Below are positions 1 to 5,235 of a stretch of 8,452 bases of DNA, one piece after another. How positions within the stretch are numbered: position 1 is the first letter of the stretch; each line of letters begins with the position of its first letter. The notes below the pieces were generated by a model that saw nothing but the letters and a program-made list of their open reading frames with translations, was not told the origin of the DNA and ran no database searches. This stretch comes from Propionibacteriaceae bacterium (GTDB lineage Bacteria > Actinomycetota > Actinomycetes > Propionibacteriales > Propionibacteriaceae): NCBI GenBank assembly GCA_003158895.1, contig PMLO01000076.1:4733-13184 (forward strand), read 5' to 3'. The position numbers and the translations under genes were made by a program.

Positions 1-317
1 TGTACATCGTGATGTCTGGTGAACCGAACCCCGTTCGACGGGAGTTGTGGTCGGTGTGACGGGAGTCGCCGGAGGCCATCACCGATGAACCGGAGTTGTG
101 GTCGTTCTGAGCGGCTCTGGGGCCCCCACAACGACCACAACTCTCGTCGAACCTGCGGCGTGGCCACAGACCAGCGGCATAACGACCACAACTCCGGTTG
201 ATCTGTTCCATGACGAGGGGCGGCCCTTCCTGACGTTCACCGGCTTCGCCAGTGCACCCTCTGGGACCGCATACGTGGTCAGGGCGGTCGCTCGACGCAC
301 GCCGTTTTGCGATTGTT
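1..317. other. Noncoding stretch downstream of the VanW-domain gene
   Basis: No convincing gene is visible here. The short open frames that cross it consist largely of translated repeat sequence (runs of Thr or Val), lack a good ribosome binding site and resemble no family I know. Positions 33-203 hold a four-copy inverted/direct repeat cluster, described separately. Positions 204-317 lie directly after the stop codon of the minus-strand VanW-domain gene. I see no clear hairpin terminator there, only a slightly AT-richer patch around 301-318. The stretch may carry the 3' end or terminator of that gene and the regulatory region of a gene left of the window, but nothing here settles which. Confidence 0.6.
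33..203. repeat. Four-copy repeat cluster, core GAGTTGTGGTCG, order A-B-A'-B'
   Basis: The 12-bp core GAGTTGTGGTCG occurs forward at 42-53 and 93-104 and inverted at 132-143 and 183-194. Longer matches pair the first copy with the third (33-53 against the reverse complement of 132-152, 20 of 21 bases) and the second with the fourth (84-106 against the reverse complement of 181-203, 22 of 23 bases). The cores are mirror-symmetric about position 118, and each same-orientation pair is spaced 51 bp. The inner two copies, 93-106 and 130-143, are a perfect 14-bp inverted repeat around a 23-nt loop containing GGGGCCCC at 119-126. It could be a repeated extragenic palindrome, a set of protein-binding sites or a structured RNA. 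No recombinase gene is nearby, and the unit is not CRISPR-like in spacing or orientation. Confidence 0.85.
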
Positions 318-1205
318 TCAGGCGGCGAGCTCGATGATGTCGGCGGCGGTCGGGACGTACTTCACCAGGGCGCAGTTCTCGCGGACGAGCTCGTCGTCGA
401 GCTCGTTGCCGGTGGCCTTGTCGATCACGCGGCGGCGGAGCTGGTTGGCGCGGAAGTGGTCGTCACCGACGTGGAAGAAGCGCTCGCACGCCGCGTACAC
501 GTGAAAGCTCCTCGCCTGCGGCCGGTCGGCGCTCAGCGTGCCCTCCAGGTAGCGGTCCCCGACACCGACGCGCAGCTGGAACGTGGAGTCCGTGTCGTTG
601 CGGAGCACGAGGTCGACGTAGTTGTAGACGATGCTCACGCCGGTGCCCCACGGCAGGACGCGGCCGTTGTCGGGGAACGGGTCGAACGAGTGCTCGGAGC
701 GTTCGACCACGGTGAGGTCGCTGTGCAGCGCGAGCCAGTGGATGAGGTTGCCGAGCTGGCAGATACCGCCGCCCACACCGCTGATCGCGTGGCCGTTTCG
801 CAGCCGCATGCCGGAGACGTACCCCTTGCCCGGCGTGCAGTTGCCGACCACCCGGTTGAACGAGAACGTCTCTCCCGGGTGCAAGAGGATCCCGTCCACC
901 CGGGCGCACGCCAGTCGCAGGTTGACGACCTTGTTCTCCTGCAGGTCGACCTCGTCCGCGCCGAGACGTCGCCGCAGAAGGGACGAGTGCTCATGGATCC
1001 GTACAGGCAGTGCCTCCGCGCTGCGTTCGCTCACCCACCGCGCGGGATGCACCCACCACTGCACACGACGGCGCGCACGGTGCAGCCACACCGAGATCGG
1101 GTACAGCGCTGACCAGCGCTCGGACGGCAATGGCCTCCGCGCGAGCAGCTCCGCTGCCCGCCGCGCCTCGAACGCCCTGGCCTCGTCGACCATCTCGGTG
1201 CCCAT
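318..1205 (-). CDS. VanW family protein
   Basis: A 295-residue protein with a VanW domain (Pfam VanW). Seen in the sequence: an arginine-rich N-terminal 80 residues, then the family blocks HPGETFSFNRVVG at 109-121, GVGGGICQLGNLIHWLALHS at 143-162 and a third block at 168-199 with SEHSFDPFPDNGR and VSIVYNYVDL. The length is close to the short VanW type from vanB operons; the long membrane-anchored types carry extra peptidoglycan-binding domains. No signal peptide or membrane segment is evident, so it is probably cytoplasmic or peripheral. The ATG start is supported by GGGAG five bases upstream. It lies 110 nt downstream of a glycosyltransferase on the same strand, and I could not pick out a convincing promoter in that gap, so read-through is possible. 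The family's biochemical role is unknown. No van ligase, dehydrogenase, dipeptidase or two-component genes are adjacent, so glycopeptide resistance should not be inferred. Confidence 0.9.
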   Translation of the reverse strand: MGTEMVDEARAFEARRAAELLARRPLPSERWSALYPISVWLHRARRRVQWWVHPARWVSERSAEALPVRIHEHSSLLRRRLGADEVDLQENKVVNLRLACARVDGILLHPGETFSFNRVVGNCTPGKGYVSGMRLRNGHAISGVGGGICQLGNLIHWLALHSDLTVVERSEHSFDPFPDNGRVLPWGTGVSIVYNYVDLVLRNDTDSTFQLRVGVGDRYLEGTLSADRPQARSFHVYAACERFFHVGDDHFRANQLRRRVIDKATGNELDDELVRENCALVKYVPTAADIIELAA

Positions 1206-1315
1206 GACTACTCCCGTTCGCCGCTGTTCCGTCGTGTCACAGGGCGTACGACCGTGGGTGCGGCCAGGTTGCAGCCGCGCGGCGAAGAAGTGTCTGTGGT
1301 TCTCTCAGATGGTGG

Positions 1316-2398
1316 TCAGACTGAGCGCGCGGTCCGTGCCTCGGCGACGCGGGTCAGCACCGTGAGAAGAGCTTCCGCTGAGGCCTCCCACGAGTAGTGG
1401 GCGGCGCGCTCGCGGGAGGCAGCCGACCGTACATTCCACTCCCCCGGCGCTTCGAGCGCTCTCACCTGGGCGGCGAAGGCCGACGGGTCGTCGGCGGCGA
1501 AGTACAGCGCGGCGTCCGCGCCGACCTCCCGAAAGACCGGGATGTCGCTGACCACGATCGGCGTACCGCGCGACATCGACTCGACGAGCGGGATGCCGAA
1601 GCCCTCATTCTTCGAGGCGTGGACGAGCGCGGTCGCGCCGTCGAGCGCCGCCGCGTACTCCTCGTCGCTCACCGCCCCGTCGAAGACGAGCGAGCCCTCG
1701 GGCGCAAGGAGCGCGAGCCGGTCCCGTACCTCCTGAGACGTCCTGCCCAGCAGGTGGAGCGTGTAGCCGGGCAGGTCGTGCATGCCCGCTGCGAGCGTCT
1801 CGACGTTCTTGTACGGCATGTACGAGCCCATGTAGACGAGGTTGCGCTGGGTCGGCACGACGCGCGGTCGGACCCCCAGGGGTGGGTCGGCGGCGTTGCT
1901 CACGACCGAGACCGGATGGCGCGTGAGGTGATGCGCGGTGATGAGGTCCTTCGTCGTGGACGAGACGGTGACGACCTCGTCGGCCCCGTTGAGCAGGATC
2001 CGCTGCGGCCACCAGGCGAGGTGGTACAGCCGCCAGACGACTCGGATGATCCATGGGAGGTCACGCGGTGGCGTGCGGTTCACGTAGTAGATGAGGTCGT
2101 GGACCGTGTTGACGAAGCCGTAGCGGCGCCCGAACGCGCCCATCGTCTGCATCGGCGTCCACACGACGTCGGGGTTGAGCTTGTTCACCTGGCGCGCGAC
2201 GAGAGGCTCGAGCAGCGAGGTGGGCGACTCGATCTTCTCCCAGGGCATGTCCGGCAGCATCGCGAGCTGGCGCTCGTCGTGGATGAGCATGGTCACCGGG
2301 TGAAGCTTCGCGAGCGCCTCGGTGATCCGTGCGCTGTACCGGCTGATGCCGTCGTGACGGTCGATCCGTACGTAGCGGCAGTCGACGAGGATCTTCAC
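1316..2398 (-). CDS. Glycosyltransferase family 4 (GT-B fold)
   Basis: A 360-residue retaining glycosyltransferase of the GT4/group 1 type, likely transferring a hexose from a nucleotide sugar at the inner face of the membrane. The N-terminal acceptor domain starts VKILVDCRYVRIDRHDGISR, with the glycine-containing loop DGISRY at 16-21. The C-terminal donor domain begins near 185 with VYMGSYMPYKNVE at 188-200 (Lys197 in the usual phosphate-contacting position). It carries the E-x7-E motif at Glu265 and Glu273 inside SKNEGFGIPLVESMSRGTP, followed by DIPVFREVG. The GTG start overlaps the upstream hydrolase stop (GTGA), indicating translational coupling. The same frame stays open upstream to about 3007, but that part lies inside the hydrolase gene and has out-of-frame composition. 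Donor sugar and acceptor cannot be read from sequence. The pairing with a hydrolase and a VanW-domain protein suggests envelope glycan or glycolipid work. Confidence 0.9.
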   Translation of the reverse strand: MKILVDCRYVRIDRHDGISRYSARITEALAKLHPVTMLIHDERQLAMLPDMPWEKIESPTSLLEPLVARQVNKLNPDVVWTPMQTMGAFGRRYGFVNTVHDLIYYVNRTPPRDLPWIIRVVWRLYHLAWWPQRILLNGADEVVTVSSTTKDLITAHHLTRHPVSVVSNAADPPLGVRPRVVPTQRNLVYMGSYMPYKNVETLAAGMHDLPGYTLHLLGRTSQEVRDRLALLAPEGSLVFDGAVSDEEYAAALDGATALVHASKNEGFGIPLVESMSRGTPIVVSDIPVFREVGADAALYFAADDPSAFAAQVRALEAPGEWNVRSAASRERAAHYSWEASAEALLTVLTRVAEARTARSV

Positions 2399-3282
2399 GC
2401 GTGGGCTCCGAGGAACGTCATGATCGCTGCTGCCGCCTCGGCCGGCTTCTCGTAGTGGACGAGGTGCCCGACGCCCTCGAGAATGACCAGCTCGCCGTCC
2501 GGTAGCAGGGCCGCCAGCTCTCGTTGATGGACGAGGGGAGCGATGGTGTCCAGCGCACCAGCAATGATCAACGTCGGCATGGTGAGGCTCGCCGCGACCG
2601 CGATCACGTTCGTCGAGACGGACGCCTCGTACCCCTCGGACAGGGTGGTCGGATCGCTGAAGCCTGCGTAGTACCGGAGATGCTCCTCGTGGATCCAACG
2701 CCGGAGCGTCTTGTCGGTGGTCCTCGCCAGCTTCCAGCTCATGATCCGCGTCGCGAGCGGGATGCCGAGCCAGAAGTCGGCGGCGCGATGGGGCAGCACC
2801 CGGCCGATCCGGAAGTACAGCTTGACGATCGGCATCATGACCCGGTCGGGCCCGCTCGTGGCGTCGGCGGCGATCGGGTTGATGAGGACGACCAGGCGAG
2901 GCTTCAGGCCGGCCGCGACCGCGTGGGAGACGACGATGGAGCCGAACGAATGGCCGAGCACGGGGGTGCCTTCCAGCCCGAGCGCGTCGACGAAGCTGCG
3001 CAGCCACTGCTCGTACGTCGCGATCGTGTGCCGCGTCGGCATCGCCGTCGAGACGCCGTAGCCCGGCAGATCCGGTGTCACGATCCGCAGCCCGGGCAGG
3101 TTCGACACGATCGGCTCGAGCCCGTGGTGGTCGCCGCGGAAGCCGTGGACCAGGAGGAGGTCAACAGGCCGGTCGATAGGGCCGTACTCCCAGTAGCGGA
3201 CCGTCGAGCCGCGCACCTCGACCACCGCCTCCCGTACCGGGATGGCGGCGAGCGCGGCAGCGTACGGCGAGGGAACAGACAT
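2395..3282 (-). CDS. Alpha/beta-fold hydrolase
   Basis: A 295-residue alpha/beta hydrolase with an intact predicted catalytic triad: nucleophile Ser112 in GHSFG (110-114), acid Asp245 in AGALDTIAP (241-249) and His273 in GVGHLVHYE. The oxyanion loop is HGFRG at 46-50, followed by PDLPGYGVS at 70-78. The stretch between about 145 and 225 is the variable lid region. No signal peptide is seen, so it probably acts in the cytoplasm. The start at 3282 is chosen because a -10-like TAGACT ends exactly seven bases upstream, the arrangement expected for a leaderless actinobacterial transcript. An extension of the frame to 3399 would read through a 90-bp palindrome and is unlikely. It is the first gene of a minus-strand unit, its stop overlaps the glycosyltransferase start by 4 nt, and it is divergent from psuG. 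Substrate unknown; esterase, lipase or ester-bond transfer activity are all possible. Confidence 0.88.
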   Translation of the reverse strand: MSVPSPYAAALAAIPVREAVVEVRGSTVRYWEYGPIDRPVDLLLVHGFRGDHHGLEPIVSNLPGLRIVTPDLPGYGVSTAMPTRHTIATYEQWLRSFVDALGLEGTPVLGHSFGSIVVSHAVAAGLKPRLVVLINPIAADATSGPDRVMMPIVKLYFRIGRVLPHRAADFWLGIPLATRIMSWKLARTTDKTLRRWIHEEHLRYYAGFSDPTTLSEGYEASVSTNVIAVAASLTMPTLIIAGALDTIAPLVHQRELAALLPDGELVILEGVGHLVHYEKPAEAAAAIMTFLGAHA

Positions 3283-3319
3283 CGGGCAAAGTCTAGGGAG
3301 TCCTCGGGCGGGCTGCGAA
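3283..3319 (-). promoter_or_regulatory. Likely leaderless promoter of the hydrolase operon
   Basis: On the minus strand, TAGACT (3295 down to 3290) fits the actinobacterial TAnnnT -10 consensus. It is followed by exactly seven bases, TTGCCCG, before the ATG at 3282, which places the predicted transcription start on the A of the start codon. No Shine-Dalgarno sequence is present, as expected for a leaderless message. A weak -35 candidate, TTCGCA (3319 down to 3314), lies 18 bp upstream and matches TTGACA at four of six positions. The 90-bp palindrome begins only 6 bp upstream of this -35, where an activator or repressor would act. Confidence 0.6.
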
Positions 3320-3325
3320 CACCAC

Positions 3326-3415
3326 CGGTTCATCATGTTAAGCAGGCGAGTCGTACGTTCACATGGCCGATTGGCCATGTGAACGTACGATCCACCCACT
3401 TAACATGATGAACCG
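3326..3415. repeat. 90-bp interrupted palindrome between divergent operons
   Basis: An exactly centred symmetric element. The outer arm CGGTTCATCATGTTAAG (3326-3342) is repeated as its perfect reverse complement at 3399-3415. The inner arm TCGTACGTTCACATGGCC (3351-3368) is repeated as its perfect reverse complement at 3373-3390. The centre is GATT (3369-3372), and 8-bp unmatched blocks (3343-3350 and 3391-3398) separate the arms symmetrically. That gives 35 of 43 pairs perfect. The eight-base blocks keep the same purine/pyrimidine pattern and differ only by transitions. It sits between the hydrolase operon and psuG, so a shared operator for both is the simplest reading. A short palindromic mobile element (MITE or REP type) is the main alternative; I see no obvious target duplication in the flanks. 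It lacks a T-run, and its place between divergent starts argues against a terminator. Confidence 0.9.
3379..3406 (+). promoter_or_regulatory. Possible psuG promoter inside the right half of the palindrome
   Basis: TAACAT at 3401-3406 matches the TAnnnT -10 pattern, and GTGAAC at 3379-3384, a weak three-of-six match to TTGACA, lies 16 bp upstream. Transcription would start near 3413 and give a leader of about 42 nt that carries the psuG ribosome binding site. Because both hexamers lie in palindromic arms, the mirror image exists on the minus strand (GTGAAC 3362 down to 3357 and TAACAT 3340 down to 3335). This is sequence resemblance only; the -35 is poor. Confidence 0.3.
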
Positions 3416-3438
3416 ACAGCCCCGTGGAAGGATGCTCC

Positions 3439-3446
3439 AGGAAGGA
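3439..3446 (+). promoter_or_regulatory. Ribosome binding site of psuG
   Basis: AGGAAGGA lies eight bases before the ATG at 3455 and is a strong match to the anti-Shine-Dalgarno sequence. A second GGAG at 3450-3453 is too close to the start to be used. This fixes the psuG start and shows psuG is translated from a leadered message, unlike the divergent hydrolase. Confidence 0.75.
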
Positions 3447-3454
3447 CGTGGAGC

Positions 3455-4351
3455 ATGGATTCGTACGTGTCTGAAGAGGTCTCAGCGGCCCTGGCCGCAG
3501 GACGGCCGGTCGTGGCTCTGGAGTCGACGATCATCACCCATGGGTTGCCGCGGCCGCGGAACCTGGACGTGGCGGTCGCAGCGGAGGACGTCCTGCGCGG
3601 TCAGGGTGTGACGCCCGCGACGGTCGGAGTCCTGCACGGCAAGGTCACCGTGGGGCTGAGCACCGACGAGCTGCGCACCCTCAGCCTCGACGACGCCGCG
3701 ATCAAGTGCTCGATCCGCGACCTGCCCGTGGCCATGGTGCGGGGGGCGAGCGGCGGTACGACGGTGGCGGCGACGGCATTCCTCGCCCATCGGGCCGGCA
3801 TCACGGTCTTCCCGACCGGCGGTCTCGGCGGCGTACATCGCGGCGCGTCCCATACGTACGACGAGTCCGCCGACCTCGTCGCCCTCTCGCAGATCCCCGT
3901 CGTCATGGTCTCGGCCGGCGTGAAGTCGATCCTCGACGTGGGCGCGACGCTCGAGCGCCTCGAGACGCTCAACGTGGCCGTGCTCGGCTACGGCACCGAC
4001 GCGTTCCCCGGCTTCTACATCGCGGACTCGGGCTTCCCGGCGCCGTTCCGCGTCGACACGCCCGCTGAGGTGACGGCGATCGCGCACGCCCGCGATGCGT
4101 TGGGCATCGGCGCGGCTGTACTGGTCGCCCGTCCCGTACCGACCGAGCACCAGCTCGACGCCGGCCTGCACGCGCGGGTGCTCGCCGAGGCGCTGGCGGC
4201 CGCCGACGCGCAGGGCATCCACGGCCATGACGTGACGCCGTTCCTGCTCGACTACTTCCACACCGCCACCGACGGCGCATCCGAGGCGACGAACGTCGAG
4301 ATCTACCTCGGCAACGTGGCGCTCGGCGGCCAGATCGCCGCCGCCTGGTGA
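3455..4351 (+). CDS. psuG: Pseudouridine-5'-phosphate glycosidase
   Basis: PsuG cleaves the C-C glycosidic bond of pseudouridine 5'-phosphate to give uracil and ribose 5-phosphate; it is a cytoplasmic, metal-dependent enzyme of pseudouridine catabolism. The 298 residues match the family's usual length. Visible signatures are VALESTIITHGLPRPRN at 20-36, AAIKCSIRDLPVA around 81-92, FPTGGLGGVHRGA at 118-130 and SAGVKSILDV at 152-161. By alignment to my recollection of E. coli PsuG, Glu23, Lys84 and Lys156 correspond to its catalytic Glu31, Lys93 and Lys166, and Asp139 to its metal ligand; all are present, so the enzyme should be active. The stop overlaps the GTG of the following kinase (GTGA). 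No transporter gene is adjacent, so the substrate may come from internal RNA turnover or a transporter encoded elsewhere. Regulation may involve the palindrome upstream. Confidence 0.96.
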   Translation: MDSYVSEEVSAALAAGRPVVALESTIITHGLPRPRNLDVAVAAEDVLRGQGVTPATVGVLHGKVTVGLSTDELRTLSLDDAAIKCSIRDLPVAMVRGASGGTTVAATAFLAHRAGITVFPTGGLGGVHRGASHTYDESADLVALSQIPVVMVSAGVKSILDVGATLERLETLNVAVLGYGTDAFPGFYIADSGFPAPFRVDTPAEVTAIAHARDALGIGAAVLVARPVPTEHQLDAGLHARVLAEALAAADAQGIHGHDVTPFLLDYFHTATDGASEATNVEIYLGNVALGGQIAAAW

Positions 4352-5208
4352 CCGGGACGCTCGGCTCGCTGGGCGACCTCGTCGAGGACATCGTCGTCAC
4401 GCTCACCGAACCCCTGGCGATCGGTACGGACGCGGCCGGCGACATCGTCCGTACGCGCGGCGGCAGTGCCGCGAACGTGGCGTCCGCGGCGGCCCAGCTC
4501 GGACGCGTACCGGCTCGCTACCTCGGCTGCGTCGGACCGGACTCGACCGGCGACGGTCTCGTGGCCGGTCTCGAACGGGACGGGGTGGACGTACGCGTCC
4601 AGCGGCGCGGCCGTACCGGCGCGATCGTCATCCTCGTCGAGCCCGGCGGCGAGCGGACGATGGTGCCGAACCGAGGTGCGGCCGTCCTGCTGGAGACGAT
4701 CGCCGACGACTGGCTCGACGGTCTCGCGGTCCTACACGTGCCCGCGTACGGGTTCTGCGCGGAGCCGATCGCGATCAGCGCGACCAATGCGCTGCAGCGC
4801 GCCCGTGCCCGGGGAGTCACCACGAGCATCGACGCGTCGAGCGTCGGCGCGCTCCGTATGTACGGGCGGGACCGGATCCGGGCCCTGCTCAGCGACATCT
4901 CCCCCGACCACCTCATCGCCAACGCGGACGAGGCGGGGTTCCTCGGGCTCGACGAGCCCGGCTACCTGCCGTACACGACCCTCGTCGTCAAGCACGGCTC
5001 GGCGCCGACCGAGGCCCGACCGCCGGGCGGCGAGTGGCTGGAGGTGCCGGTCGCAGGAGTCGACGATGTCCGCGACACGACCGGAGCCGGTGACGCCTTC
5101 GCGGCGGGATACTTGTCCTCGGTGATTCTCGGAGACGACATCACAGCAGCGTGCGCCGCGGGCAACGCCTCCGCAGCGCGCGCCTTGGGACGCGCCGGGG
5201 CACTGTAG
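4348..5208 (+). CDS. psuK: PfkB-family kinase, probable pseudouridine kinase
   Basis: A 286-residue ribokinase/PfkB-family kinase. It shows the N-terminal PfkB pattern GGSAANVASAAAQLG at 38-52, the NxxE motif at Asn192-Glu195 (metal and phosphate contact) and the C-terminal signature DTTGAGDAFAAGYL at 243-256 with catalytic base Asp249. The family alone would allow ribokinase, fructokinase or adenosine kinase activity. The 4-nt overlap with psuG makes pseudouridine kinase by far the most likely: it would phosphorylate pseudouridine to the PsuG substrate with ATP in the cytoplasm. At 286 residues it is somewhat shorter than E. coli PsuK (about 313). Translation starts at GTG within the psuG stop and no clear Shine-Dalgarno is seen, so it probably depends on re-initiation after psuG. 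The stop codon overlaps a -10-like sequence for the next gene. Confidence 0.85.
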   Translation: MTGTLGSLGDLVEDIVVTLTEPLAIGTDAAGDIVRTRGGSAANVASAAAQLGRVPARYLGCVGPDSTGDGLVAGLERDGVDVRVQRRGRTGAIVILVEPGGERTMVPNRGAAVLLETIADDWLDGLAVLHVPAYGFCAEPIAISATNALQRARARGVTTSIDASSVGALRMYGRDRIRALLSDISPDHLIANADEAGFLGLDEPGYLPYTTLVVKHGSAPTEARPPGGEWLEVPVAGVDDVRDTTGAGDAFAAGYLSSVILGDDITAACAAGNASAARALGRAGAL

Positions 5209-5221
5209 GGTCGCAAGACCC
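5185..5221 (+). promoter_or_regulatory. Possible yajQ promoter and small GCAA-loop hairpin
   Basis: TAGGGT at 5206-5211 fits TAnnnT and includes the psuK stop codon TAG. A poor -35 candidate, TTGGGA (5185-5190), lies only 15 bp upstream. Overlapping it is a perfect 5-bp stem, GGGTC (5208-5212) and GACCC (5217-5221), closed by the GNRA-type tetraloop GCAA (5213-5216). A transcript reading through from psuK would contain the whole hairpin just before the yajQ ribosome binding site; one starting at the local promoter, near 5218, would not. Confidence 0.35.
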
Positions 5222-5235
5222 AGGAAGGGAGAGTC

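Noticed and set aside
33..203. CRISPR array
   Set aside because: Only four copies in mixed orientation with a 12-bp core, and no cas genes; the pattern does not fit direct repeats with uniform spacers.
19..337. Small proteins encoded in the left intergenic region
   Set aside because: The frames read through the repeat cluster giving Thr or Val runs, lack ribosome binding sites, and overlap each other on both strands.
252..1112. Long plus-strand open frame opposite the VanW-domain gene
   Set aside because: It is the antisense shadow of a gene with clear family motifs; its product is low-complexity (rich in Val, Arg, Ala, Asp) with no recognisable domain.
318..1205. Glycopeptide resistance locus
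   Set aside because: A VanW domain alone is widespread; none of the ligase, dehydrogenase, dipeptidase or two-component genes that confer resistance is present.
1274..1283. Palindrome GCCGCGCGGC between the glycosyltransferase and VanW-domain genes as a terminator
   Set aside because: It has no loop and no T-run, and such words are common by chance in DNA this rich in G and C.
1397..2455. Long plus-strand open frame opposite the glycosyltransferase
   Set aside because: Antisense shadow typical of high-GC coding DNA; no ribosome binding site and no known motif.
2399..3007. Upstream extension of the glycosyltransferase frame to about 3007
   Set aside because: It lies wholly inside the hydrolase gene in another frame. 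The recognisable protein begins exactly at the GTG that overlaps the hydrolase stop.
3283..3399. Extension of the hydrolase frame to an upstream start at 3399
   Set aside because: It would translate the 90-bp palindrome and has no ribosome binding site; the -10 box seven bases before 3282 supports the shorter form.
2524..3408. Plus-strand open frame opposite the hydrolase, running into the palindrome
   Set aside because: Composition is dominated by Arg, Asp, Val and Gly as in other shadows, and the opposite strand has an intact catalytic triad.
3363..3611. Small plus-strand frame starting inside the palindrome
   Set aside because: It overlaps psuG in another frame, and its resemblance to the minus-strand frame here comes only from the palindrome.
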